Shown: positions 6,931 through 16,671 of the stretch, piece after piece
Layout: the number at the start of each line of letters is the position of its first letter
How positions within the stretch are numbered: the first letter of the stretch is position 1
Assembly (NCBI GenBank): GCA_027451225.1
Contig: DAIDJU010000078.1
Coordinates: 1 to 60,972 of the forward strand
Reading direction: 5' to 3'
DNA: 60,972 bases
From: Acidocella sp.
Lineage (GTDB): Bacteria > Pseudomonadota > Alphaproteobacteria > Acetobacterales > Acetobacteraceae
The notes under the pieces: model-generated
Seen by the model: the letters and a program-made list of their open reading frames with translations, nothing else
Told to the model about the DNA's origin: nothing
Databases searched by the model: none
Position numbers and translations under genes: made by a program

Positions 6931-8430
6931 CTACTTAAGAGCCGTCTCCGCTTCCAACCCCAGCATTTGCGCCAGCCGCTCCAGGCGGCGCAGCACGGCC
7001 TCGCCCGCGAACACGCCATTGGCGCCGGCGAGGCTGAGCGTCAGCCGCTCGGGCGAGAGGGAGAGCGACGTACCCGCCAGCAGATGCGGCGTGCCGGCCG
7101 AAAGCGTGTAGGCAAGGCGCAGCGCGATGCCCAATGTCTCCGCCCGGCGGGTGGCGTGCATGTCCAGCAGCGTGCGGGCCGGGGAGAGAAAGGCAGCGTC
7201 CGGCAGGGCCTCGTAACGCAGCGCGATGGTCAGGGCCAGGAAGGCGCGGGCGTGATGGTCCAGCCCGATTCCGCCCTGGCGCAGCACGCGCATGAAGGCC
7301 TGCTCGGCGCGGTATTCGGGGTGCTCGTGGCTGCCGATGTCGGAGAGCCAGCAAGCGGCCTCGCGCAACCGGGTCTGCGACGGGGTTTCCACCGTGAAGA
7401 GCGGCGCGGTCCAGTTAAGCAGCGCGGGGGGGAGGTTGGCGTCGCGGATGATGCCGCGGGCAAGGTCTCGCCCGGCGGCGAGCAGCGGGTCCTCGGCGCG
7501 GATATGCGCGGGCAGCATGCGGGTGAACCAGCCCTCGCGCAGGCCATTGGCCGAGAACACCACACGCGCCGCCCCCGTGGCGCGCAGCAGGCGGCGAAGG
7601 ATGACGGCGGCGAAGGGCAGATCCTCGATGCGTCGGCGCGGCACGCCGGGCATGCGCTCGATCAGCTTGCGCCCGGCCTCGCTGACCACGCCGGCGAGGT
7701 CGCGGGCTTCCTCGCGGCCGATGGTGTAGTGGTGCACCATGTTCAGCGGGTAGCCCGTCTGCGCGATATGGATGCGCGCGAGGGCGCGGAAAGCGCCACC
7801 GGAAACGTAGAGATCCTTGCCCGCCGCCTCATTGGCGAAGGACACGGCCTCCAGTTCGGAGCTGACGATGGCGCGGGCCTTGACCAGATCCTCGCCCGAG
7901 CGGTCAGCCAGGCGGATGACGCCCACCGGCAGCGTGACCGCCTGCCCCACCTTGCCCGCCTCCAGCCGGATCAGCTCCAGCGAGCCGCCGCCGAGATCGG
8001 CGAGGATGCCATCGGCCGCGGGGATACCGCAGAGCACGCCCTCGGCGGAGAGTTCGGCCTCCTGCTCGCCGGAGAGGATCTTGATCTGCATCTCCGGGTT
8101 AAGACGCATCATCTTGTGCACGAATTCGGCGCCGTTCTCGGCATCGCGCACGGCGGAGGTGGCCAGCACATCCAACGGCGTTGCCCCCATGGCGCGGGCG
8201 ATGGAGGCGTAGCGGTGCAGCACCGTCTCGGCCTGGGCCATGGCGGCATCGTCCAGCCGCCCGGTCTTGGTCATGCCGCGCGCCAGGCGCAGCACCGCCT
8301 TCTCGTTGAAGATCTGTACGGGGTTGCGCGCCTCGCCCTCGTAAATGACGAGGCGGACGGAGTTGGAGCCAAGATCGACGACAGCGCGGCGCAGGACCTG
8401 CTGGGCCGGAGAGGAGATCATCTGATCCAT
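6931..8430 (-). CDS. ppx: Exopolyphosphatase / guanosine pentaphosphate phosphatase (Ppx/GppA)
   Basis: This 499-residue protein is of the ASKHA fold. Signatures include AVVDLGSNSVRLVIYEG (phosphate-1 loop), LATSAVRDAENGAEFV, ILSGEQEAELSAEGV, the second phosphate loop ADLGGGSLELI, and YVSGGAFRALARI. A C-terminal all-helical HD-like region follows. Ppx/GppA enzymes hydrolyse polyphosphate or pppGpp. Length and domains fit Ppx, but GppA activity cannot be excluded. GGAG precedes the ATG. The gene stands alone. Confidence 0.88.
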   Translation of the reverse strand: MDQMISSPAQQVLRRAVVDLGSNSVRLVIYEGEARNPVQIFNEKAVLRLARGMTKTGRLDDAAMAQAETVLHRYASIARAMGATPLDVLATSAVRDAENGAEFVHKMMRLNPEMQIKILSGEQEAELSAEGVLCGIPAADGILADLGGGSLELIRLEAGKVGQAVTLPVGVIRLADRSGEDLVKARAIVSSELEAVSFANEAAGKDLYVSGGAFRALARIHIAQTGYPLNMVHHYTIGREEARDLAGVVSEAGRKLIERMPGVPRRRIEDLPFAAVILRRLLRATGAARVVFSANGLREGWFTRMLPAHIRAEDPLLAAGRDLARGIIRDANLPPALLNWTAPLFTVETPSQTRLREAACWLSDIGSHEHPEYRAEQAFMRVLRQGGIGLDHHARAFLALTIALRYEALPDAAFLSPARTLLDMHATRRAETLGIALRLAYTLSAGTPHLLAGTSLSLSPERLTLSLAGANGVFAGEAVLRRLERLAQMLGLEAETALK

Positions 8431-8497
8431 GGTTTACTCTCCACCGGAGAAATGTGCGGCCATAGATAATTTTCCGTGAAAGTATCTACCCACCATT

Positions 8498-8911
8498 CTA
8501 GGCCAAAACCAAATGCATTGTCAGGGCGTCGTCGCCATCGGCGTAATAGCCCTTGCGGCGGCCCGCCTGGGTGAAGCCGAATTTGGCGTAAAGCGCCTGG
8601 GCCGGGGCGTTTTTGGCGGCGACTTCCAGGTGCAGCACTTTCACCGCATAAGCGGAGATCAACTCCAACCCGGCGCGCATCAGCTCCTGGCCAATACCCT
8701 GGCGCGGGGTGGTGACGCCGATGGTGATGATCTCGGCTTCATCCAGCACGATGCGCAGGAGCAGAAAGCCGCCGCGCTCGTCGATGAGACCGAAAACGCC
8801 CGGCATGCCGAGCAGGGAGACGAAGCTGGCTTCATCCCATGGCTCGTGCGGGAAGGCCTGGGCGTGCATCGCCGCCAGGGCTGCCGCGTGAGGCAGGTCG
8901 GCGCGGATCAT
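8498..8911 (-). CDS. rimI: Ribosomal protein S18 alanine N-acetyltransferase (GNAT)
   Basis: This 137-residue GNAT protein opens MIRADLPHAAALAAMHAQAF, has ITIGVTTPRQGIGQELM as the acetyl-CoA-binding R/Q-x-x-G-x-G/A segment, then LEVAAKNAPAQALYAKFGFTQ and YYADGDDALTMHLVL. The start is set by the ATGA overlap with the tsaB stop codon. The frame is open further upstream only by chance. Pairing with tsaB is typical for RimI in proteobacteria. Confidence 0.87.
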   Translation of the reverse strand: MIRADLPHAAALAAMHAQAFPHEPWDEASFVSLLGMPGVFGLIDERGGFLLLRIVLDEAEIITIGVTTPRQGIGQELMRAGLELISAYAVKVLHLEVAAKNAPAQALYAKFGFTQAGRRKGYYADGDDALTMHLVLA

Positions 8912-9549
8912 ACCGGGGCCGGACGCAGCCCGGCGGCGGGGAGTTTGGCTTCGGGCGGGTCCACGTAAAGCGGCTGGGCGGGGGCTGGCGCGCGGCCAGC
9001 GGCAAGCTGAGCCATACCGGCTTTGGCCACCCAAACGGGGTCGATGGATTTGGCGTTGGTCAACAGCACCTCCGCCCCGCGTGCGGCGAGGCGGGAGGCG
9101 GCGTCATTCGCGGCGTCGCCCGCCAGAGCCACCAAGCCGGAGGGCAGCGGCAAATCTTCATCAGCGAAGGCTTCCGCCGCGCCATCCCGCAACAGGAAGA
9201 TGCGGCCACGGCGGGCGCGGACCGCCACCCAGAGCGGATGATGCAGCTGCGGAAACGGGACGTGATAAGCCTCGGCCACGCCGATGCCCCAGAGCGGCAA
9301 CCCGGCGGCGGCGGCATAGCCCTGGGCCAGGGCAATGGAGGTGCGCAGCCCCGTGAAGCTGCCCGGCCCGATGGTGACGGCGATATTGGTGATGCCGCCG
9401 TCCCTCACCGCCGCTTCCAGCAGCATCGGCAGGGTCTCGATCAGCCCAGGGCGCAGCGGCGCGAAAACCTTGTGCCGCACGGCGCCGTCCGCGCCGATAA
9501 CAGCCAGCCCGGCATGGGTGCCGGACGCGTCGATCGCCAGCCAGCTCAC
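8908..9549 (-). CDS. tsaB: tRNA threonylcarbamoyladenosine biosynthesis protein TsaB
   Basis: This 213-residue TsaB/YeaZ-type protein is the non-catalytic partner of TsaD in making t6A37 of ANN-decoding tRNAs. Motifs: LAIDASGTHAGLAV at the N-terminus, VTIGPGSFTGLRTSIALAQG (about 60-80), then a divergent second lobe. The start is a GTG at 9549 overlapping the stop of the upstream nitroreductase gene (GTGA). The end overlaps rimI. All three genes form one coupled unit. Confidence 0.9.
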   Translation of the reverse strand: MSWLAIDASGTHAGLAVIGADGAVRHKVFAPLRPGLIETLPMLLEAAVRDGGITNIAVTIGPGSFTGLRTSIALAQGYAAAAGLPLWGIGVAEAYHVPFPQLHHPLWVAVRARRGRIFLLRDGAAEAFADEDLPLPSGLVALAGDAANDAASRLAARGAEVLLTNAKSIDPVWVAKAGMAQLAAGRAPAPAQPLYVDPPEAKLPAAGLRPAPV

Positions 9550-10130
9550 GCGAACTGCGCCGCCTCGTCGAAGCTCAGCCGGGGTAGGCGCGGCGGCTGA
9601 GGCTCATCCGTGGGGCGGCCGAGATTGAGCAGGAAATTGGACTTCCAGCTGCTCTGGAAGAAAAAGGCGCGGTCCAGCTTGGCACGGTCGAAGCCGGACA
9701 TCGGGCCACAGGCGAAACCCAGCGCCTGCGCCGCCTGCATGAAGTACGCGCCCTGTAGCGTGGAATTGCGGAAGGCGGTTTCCTCGGCGAGGTCCGGGTT
9801 GGCGGAGAACCAGCCCTTCACATCGGCGGTGGGGAAAAGCTGCGGAAGCTTGAGGTAGAAATGCGGGTCGTAGGCGATGACCACCGTGAGCGGGGCGGCC
9901 ATCACCTTCTCGACATTGCCCAGGCTGAGCGAGGCTTTCAGCCGCTCCTTACCCTCCGGGCTGCGGACGAAGAGAAACCGGGCCGGCGAGGAATTGGCCG
10001 AGGTCGGTCCCAGCTTCGCCAGCTCGTAGATGGCTTTCAGATCGTCGTCGGTGACGGGGGCGTCGGCAAACGCCCAATGTGTCCGCGCGTTGCGGAACAG
10101 CTCGTCGAGCGCCGCATCGTCCAATGCCAT
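9546..10130 (-). CDS. Nitroreductase family protein, RutE-like (malonic semialdehyde reductase type)
   Basis: The 194-residue product parallels Escherichia coli RutE: ARTHWAFADAPVTDDDLKAI, AKLGPTSANSSPARFLFVRS, LAEETAFRNSTLQGAYFMQA, GFACGPMSGFDRAKLDRAFF and LPRLSFDEAAQFA. It should bind FMN and reduce a short aldehyde or related substrate with NAD(P)H. The ATG at 10130 has GGAGGTGGAG immediately upstream. The longer frame runs into the palindromic repeat and is rejected. It is first of the coupled rutE-like/tsaB/rimI unit. Confidence 0.87.
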   Translation of the reverse strand: MALDDAALDELFRNARTHWAFADAPVTDDDLKAIYELAKLGPTSANSSPARFLFVRSPEGKERLKASLSLGNVEKVMAAPLTVVIAYDPHFYLKLPQLFPTADVKGWFSANPDLAEETAFRNSTLQGAYFMQAAQALGFACGPMSGFDRAKLDRAFFFQSSWKSNFLLNLGRPTDEPQPPRLPRLSFDEAAQFA

Positions 10131-10150
10131 CTCCACCTCCTGCAAGCTTG

Positions 10151-10258
10151 GAGACTGTTTCAGACGCCGCGCCGGTGCGCTGTATAGGGGGATTTTTGAG
10201 CACCGGAGCGCAGAAAATCCCCCTAGGCGGCCGCCGGAGTGGCGTCTGGAATAGTCTC
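10151..10258. repeat. Nested palindromic intergenic element (copy A)
   Basis: Outer arms GAGACTGTTTCAGACGCC (10151-10168) and GGCGTCTGGAATAGTCTC (10241-10258) pair with only two mismatches. Inside, TAGGGGGATTTT (10184-10195) pairs perfectly with AAAATCCCCCTA (10214-10225), with ...GCACCGGAGCG... at the tip. On the minus strand the element begins directly after the NifU-type gene's stop codon. A diverged copy with the same tip sequence lies at 59744. Confidence 0.75.
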
Positions 10259-10813
10259 TCAGGCCGCCTGTGTAACCGAGACCACCTCGGGAATATAGTG
10301 CTTCAGCATGTTCTCGATGCCATGCTTGAGCGTGGCGGTGGAGGAGGGGCAACCCGCGCAGGAGCCCTGCATCTTCAGGCTGACCACGCCATCGCGGAAG
10401 CCGCGGAAGATGATGTCCCCGCCATCGCCCGCCACGGCGGGGCGGATGCGCGTATCCAGTAGCTCCTTGATCTGCGCCACGACCTCGGCATCGGCGGGGT
10501 CGACGTCCTCGGCCTCCAGGGTCACGTTCTCACGCAGGATGGGGCGGTTGCTGACCAGATGGTCCATGAGCAGCCCGAGCACCTGAGGCTTCAGCACCTG
10601 CCAGTCGGTGTCGGCGGTCTTGGTCACGGTCACGAAATCCCCGCCCAGGAACACACGGGCGACGCCGGGCAGGCCGAACACCGCCTCGGCCAGCGGGGAG
10701 ATCAGCGCCGCATCGGCATCGGCGAAATCGGCGGTCTTGTCGCCCAGGATCTCCCGGCCCGGCAGGAATTTCAGCGTCGCCGGGTTCGGCGTACCCTCGG
10801 TCTCGATAAACAT
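10259..10813 (-). CDS. NifU family Fe-S scaffold/carrier protein
   Basis: This 184-residue protein has an N-terminal Scaffold/Nfu domain (MFIETEGTPNPATLKFLPG, residues 1-19; LFGLPGV-type AVFGLPGVARVFLGGDFVTV). The C-terminal NifU domain (about 110-180) carries GDGGDIIFRGF and the cluster-binding CAGC (CxxC). It delivers [4Fe-4S] clusters to apo-proteins. ATG at 10813 has GGGGAG upstream. A longer frame upstream lacks homology. The gene diverges from the DODA-type dioxygenase. Confidence 0.9.
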   Translation of the reverse strand: MFIETEGTPNPATLKFLPGREILGDKTADFADADAALISPLAEAVFGLPGVARVFLGGDFVTVTKTADTDWQVLKPQVLGLLMDHLVSNRPILRENVTLEAEDVDPADAEVVAQIKELLDTRIRPAVAGDGGDIIFRGFRDGVVSLKMQGSCAGCPSSTATLKHGIENMLKHYIPEVVSVTQAA

Positions 10814-10940
10814 GGTGGCTCCCCACAAAAGCGGACAAGAACAGTCCTGATAGCCCACCTAAATTGGCTGTTTTTACCGGCGTGACAAGAGGCCCCCCGC
10901 GCCGCTTGCGGGGTGAGGGCGGCTCGGGCAAGCTCGGGGC

Positions 10941-11720
10941 ATGTTGCCAACCTTGTTTCTGAGCCACGGCTCGCCCATGACCGCCGTGGAGGATACCCCG
11001 GCGCATCGCTTTCTGCGCTCTCTGGGTGGTCTCGTGCCCCGGCCGAAGGCCATTCTCGTCGCCTCCGCGCATTGGGAAACCTCGATTCCGGCCGTGAACA
11101 CCCCGGCGCGGAACAGCACGATCCATGATTTCTACGGCTTCCCCCGCCCGCTTTACGAGCTGCGCTACGATGCGCCCGCCTCGCCCTGGTTGGCGCAGCG
11201 CACGGCGGAGCTGGTGCAGGCGGCGGGGCTGCCCTGCGCGGCTGACCCGGCACGCGGGCTGGACCATGGCGCCTGGGTGCCGCTGCTGCTGGCCTACCCC
11301 GAGACGGATATTCCCGTGGTGCAGCTTTCCGTGCAGACCGAGCTTGGCGCGGCGCATCATCTGCGGCTTGGCGCGGCGCTGGCCCCGCTGCGTGAAGAGG
11401 GCGTGCTGATCATCGGCAGCGGCAGCTATACGCATGATCTGCGCCGGTTCCGCGGCGCGCGGGTGTTCGACGCGCCGGAAACCAAGGATGTGACGGAGTT
11501 CTCCGACTGGATGAACGAGAAGATCCTGGCCGGGGATCTGGCGGCGCTGGCGAATTACCGCAAGCTCGCCCCCCACGCACAGGACGAACACCCCACGGAT
11601 GAGCATCTGCTGCCGCTGCATGTGGCGATTGGCGCGGCGGGACCGGCGCCAAAGGCCGAGCTGCTGCACCGCTCGGTGGAGTTCGGCTTCCTGCGGATGG
11701 ATTCCTACCTCTTCAACTGA
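10941..11720 (+). CDS. DODA-type extradiol aromatic ring-opening dioxygenase (YgiD-like)
   Basis: This 259-residue class III extradiol dioxygenase-like enzyme matches the YgiD/4,5-DOPA dioxygenase group. LFLSHGSP (H9), VASAHWETS (H45 region), GLDHGAWVPLLLAYP, GSGSYTHDLR and DEHLLPLHVAIGA supply metal-binding histidines. Members bind Zn(II) or Fe(II) and open catechol-type rings. The natural substrate here is unknown. The 3' end overlaps the convergent FGGY kinase by 8 bp. Confidence 0.85.
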   Translation: MLPTLFLSHGSPMTAVEDTPAHRFLRSLGGLVPRPKAILVASAHWETSIPAVNTPARNSTIHDFYGFPRPLYELRYDAPASPWLAQRTAELVQAAGLPCAADPARGLDHGAWVPLLLAYPETDIPVVQLSVQTELGAAHHLRLGAALAPLREEGVLIIGSGSYTHDLRRFRGARVFDAPETKDVTEFSDWMNEKILAGDLAALANYRKLAPHAQDEHPTDEHLLPLHVAIGAAGPAPKAELLHRSVEFGFLRMDSYLFN

Positions 11721-13203
11721 CCAGCGCGTGCAGGCGGTGGTTGAGCCCTGCCAGCGCCGCCTGGGCGTCCTTATAGATGCCGAAGAGCTGGGTGTAGAAG
11801 TCGTGCGCCGTGGCGCCGGGCGTGGTGGTGTCCAGCAGGCGCACGCAGCGGGCCACGGCGTCTTCCGGCCCGGAGAACACCCCGGCGCCGATGCCCGCCA
11901 CCATGGCGGAGCCGAAGGAGGCGTCCGCCGCCTCGGTGCGCTCCACGGTAAGGCCGGTGGCGTCGGCGATGATCTGCCGCCAGCAGGCGCTGCGCGCCCC
12001 CCCGCCCATGAGCCGGATGCGCCCAAAGGCGAGGCCAAGCCCTTGTGCCGCCTGGAGCAGATCGCGGATGGAGAAGGCCAGGCCTTCGTACAGGGCGCGG
12101 GCGAAGTCCGGCTTGCCGTGGGAGATGGTGAGGCCGATGAAGTCGGCGCGCAGCAGCGGGTCCCAGTAAGGGGCGCGCTCGCCTTGCAGATAGGGGTGGA
12201 AGAGCAGCCCCCTGGCCCCGCGCGGCGCGGTTTCGGCCAGGGCGTCCATGCCCTCGAACCCGTCCTCGGTGAACATCAGGTCCCGCAGCCAGCGATGCGC
12301 CGAGGCGCAGGAATTGGTGCCGGTGGCAGTGTAGTACATGCCCGGCATGATGTGCGGGTAGCAGGAGATGGGCGGATTTACGCTCGGCCCCTGTGTGGCG
12401 AGGTATAGCACCCCCGCCGTGGCCAGCTTTACGCCGCCAATGCCCGGCGTGGTGGCGCCGACGCCGAAGAACTCCACCGTGGTATCGTTGGAGCCGCAAA
12501 CCACCGGCGTGCCCACGGCCAGCCCGGTGCGGGCTGCGGCGTCGGGCGTGACCGTGCCGACCACCGCCTCGGCGGGTTTGACCGGGGGGAGCAGGGCTTC
12601 ATCCAGCCCGATCAGGGCGCATAGCTCGGGGGACCAGCTCTTGGTGGCGTTGTCGGCCAGCAGGGCGCCGATGGCGTCGGAGAAATCCGTCTCCCAGCCG
12701 CCGGTGAGGCGCGAGCGCAGATAATCCTTGGCCAGATACAGGCGCTTGGCCTTGGCCATCACCTCCGGCTCATGCTCCTGGAGCCAGGCCAGCATGGCGA
12801 GCGTCCAGGTCGGGTTCACCCGGTTGAGCGAGGTGGCGATGATCTTCTCGCCCGCCCGCTCATGCAAAGCGGCGGCCTGGGCGGCGGCGCGCTGGTCGTT
12901 CCACATGATGGCCGGGCGGAGGACGTTGTCATCGGCGTCGGTAAGCACCGGGATATGCGCGCCAGCGGAGACGCCGATGCCCGCGATGGCGCTGGCGGGG
13001 ATGGCGGCGGCCGCAAGCGCCTTGGGCACGGCGGCGCAGAGAGCGGTGAACCATTCCTCGGGGTCCTGCTCCGACCAGCCGAACTGCCGCACCAAGGTTG
13101 TAACCGGATGGCTGGCCTCGCCCAGGATATGCCCGGCATCGTCGATAATCGTGGCTTTGAGGCTGCCGGCCCCGAGATCTATGCCGAGAAGGTAGTTTGC
13201 CAA
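11713..13203 (-). CDS. xylB: FGGY-family carbohydrate kinase, xylulokinase-like
   Basis: The protein has both FGGY lobes: LLGIDLGAGSLKATIID at the start, FGWSEQDPEEWF, AIMWNDQRA, VVCGSNDTTVEFFGVGA, CASAHRWLRDL, and GERAPYWDPLLRADFIGL. The C-terminal ATP site is RLMGGGARSACWRQIIAD. These fit D-xylulose 5-kinase, though other sugar kinases of the family are possible. No isomerase or transporter gene is nearby. There is no ATG or GTG near the N-terminus. TTG at 13203, with AGGG eight bases upstream, is chosen; another TTG lies at 13224. Confidence 0.8.
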   Translation of the reverse strand: MANYLLGIDLGAGSLKATIIDDAGHILGEASHPVTTLVRQFGWSEQDPEEWFTALCAAVPKALAAAAIPASAIAGIGVSAGAHIPVLTDADDNVLRPAIMWNDQRAAAQAAALHERAGEKIIATSLNRVNPTWTLAMLAWLQEHEPEVMAKAKRLYLAKDYLRSRLTGGWETDFSDAIGALLADNATKSWSPELCALIGLDEALLPPVKPAEAVVGTVTPDAAARTGLAVGTPVVCGSNDTTVEFFGVGATTPGIGGVKLATAGVLYLATQGPSVNPPISCYPHIMPGMYYTATGTNSCASAHRWLRDLMFTEDGFEGMDALAETAPRGARGLLFHPYLQGERAPYWDPLLRADFIGLTISHGKPDFARALYEGLAFSIRDLLQAAQGLGLAFGRIRLMGGGARSACWRQIIADATGLTVERTEAADASFGSAMVAGIGAGVFSGPEDAVARCVRLLDTTTPGATAHDFYTQLFGIYKDAQAALAGLNHRLHALVS

Positions 13204-13250
13204 TGTTTTTGCCCTGGAATCCAATGCTGGGCGAGACTAGCATCCGCCCC

Positions 13251-14260
13251 ATGCCCGACACCATACAGCTAGACTCCGCGCTGCGCGGCGCACAGATGCC
13301 GCTGGCGCGGATTCCGATCATCGATATTTCCGCCCTGCGCGGCGGGCCTGGAAAGGCGGAGATGGTGGCGCAGATCAGCCGCGCCTGCCGGGAGATCGGG
13401 TTCTTCTACGCCGTGAACCATGGCGTGAAGGAAGAGACGATCGCGCGGGTCTATGCCGAGGCGAAGCGCTTCTTCGCCCTGCCCGAAGCCGAGAAGGAGA
13501 TGGTGGCGATTGAGAAATCCTCCTGCCATCGCGGCTGGTTCCGCATGGGGGGCGAGAATCTGGACCCAGCCAAGCAGGCGGAAGGCGATCTGAAAGAAGG
13601 CTACAAGGTCGGGCGCGATCTGCCGTTGGACCATCCGCGCGTGCTGGCGGGCGTGCCGTTGCATGGGCCGAACCAGTGGCCCGATTTCCGCCCCGGCTGG
13701 CGGGAGGTGATGCAGGGCTATTACGACGAGATGGTGGAGCTTGGGCGGCGCATGATCGGGGCATTCGCCCTGGCGCTGGGGCTGGAGGAAGATTTCTTCG
13801 CCCCCTGGCTGGGCATCACCATGACCACGCTCGGCCCGCTGCACTACCCGCCGCAGAAAGGGCGGATCACCGAGGCGCAGCTTGGCGCAGGCGCGCACAC
13901 CGATTACGGCTGCCTGACCCTGCTGCACCAGGATATGTCGGGCGGGTTGCAGGTGAGGCGGCGGGATGGCGTGTGGATCGACGCGCCGCCGGTGCCCGGC
14001 AGCTATGTGGTGAATATCGGCGATATGATGGAACGCTGGACCAATGGCGTGTTCCAGTCCAACCAGCATCGGGTGATCAATCTCTCGGGCGGGGAACGGT
14101 ACTCCCTGCCCTTCTTCTTCGACCCCGATTTCTACGCGCCGGTGGAGTGCCTGCCCACCTGTCTGGCCCCTGGCGAGACGCCGAAATACCAGCCGACCAC
14201 GGCCGGACAGCATCTACTGGACATGATCAACGCCTCATTCGGCTACCACCGGGCGAAGGC

Positions 14261-14264
<4 letters not shown>
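13251..14264 (+). CDS. 2-oxoglutarate/Fe(II) oxygenase, isopenicillin N synthase family
   Basis: The 337-residue product carries the DIOX_N domain (IPIIDISAL... CREIGFFYAVNHGV) and the 2OG-Fe(II) core with iron ligands H216 and D218 in HTDYGCLTLL and H273 in NQHRV. R283 in ERYSLPFFF is positioned to bind the co-substrate. Bacterial members include ethylene-forming and gibberellin-type oxygenases and many unknowns. The substrate cannot be named. The gene diverges from the FGGY kinase with about 47 bp between starts. Confidence 0.86.
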
Positions 14265-16234
<1,970 letters not shown>

Positions 16235-16291
16235 TTTGCCTGCTCCCCAGTTCGGGGCTTAGATAGGCGCAAACCACAAGGAGCAACAGGC

Positions 16292-16627
16292 TTGGGTACA
16301 AGGCATGACGACGATCCGGCGCTTTATTTCTCCACGCATGTGTTCGTGTGCGGAAACCGGCGGCCGGAGGGGCACCCGCGCGGGTGCTGCGCCAGCAAGG
16401 GCAGCGAGAAGATCCGCGACTACATGAAGGTGCGGGTGAAGGAGCTGGGGATAGAGGGCGTGCGGGTGAATCAGGCCGGGTGCCTGGACCGCTGCGAGCT
16501 TGGCCCCTGCGCCGTGCTGTACCCCGAGGGGGTGTGGTACAAGCTGGATTCGTTCGAGGCCGTGGATGAGGTGCTGGAAAAGCACATCCAGGCCGGAGGG
16601 CGGGTGAAGGAGCGGATGCTCCCCTGA
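16292..16627 (+). CDS. (2Fe-2S) ferredoxin domain protein, thioredoxin-like fold
   Basis: The 111-residue product has FVCGNRRPEGHPRGCC and NQAGCLDRCELGPCAVLYPEG, giving the Cys ligands of a thioredoxin-like [2Fe-2S] ferredoxin, with WYKLDSFEAVDEVLEKHI at the end. The frame is open upstream for about 1.6 kb only because it is antisense to the YyaL-type gene. A TTG at 16292 with AAGGAG eight bases upstream is the credible start. A strong terminator follows. Confidence 0.83.
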   Translation: MGTRHDDDPALYFSTHVFVCGNRRPEGHPRGCCASKGSEKIRDYMKVRVKELGIEGVRVNQAGCLDRCELGPCAVLYPEGVWYKLDSFEAVDEVLEKHIQAGGRVKERMLP

Positions 16628-16634
16628 AAAGACC

Positions 16635-16667
16635 AAGGGCGGCACCGGAGTGCCGCCCTTGCTGTTT
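16635..16667 (+). terminator. Rho-independent terminator, shared by convergent genes
   Basis: AAGGGCGGCA (16635-16644) pairs perfectly with TGCCGCCCTT (16651-16660), followed by GCTGTTTT. It lies between the ferredoxin stop and the APC permease stop. Confidence 0.85.
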
Positions 16668-16671
16668 TGGC

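Noticed and set aside
10131-10352. Extended N-terminus of the RutE-like protein
   Set aside because: It runs through the palindromic repeat and into the NifU-type gene; a strong ribosome-binding site precedes the ATG at 10130.
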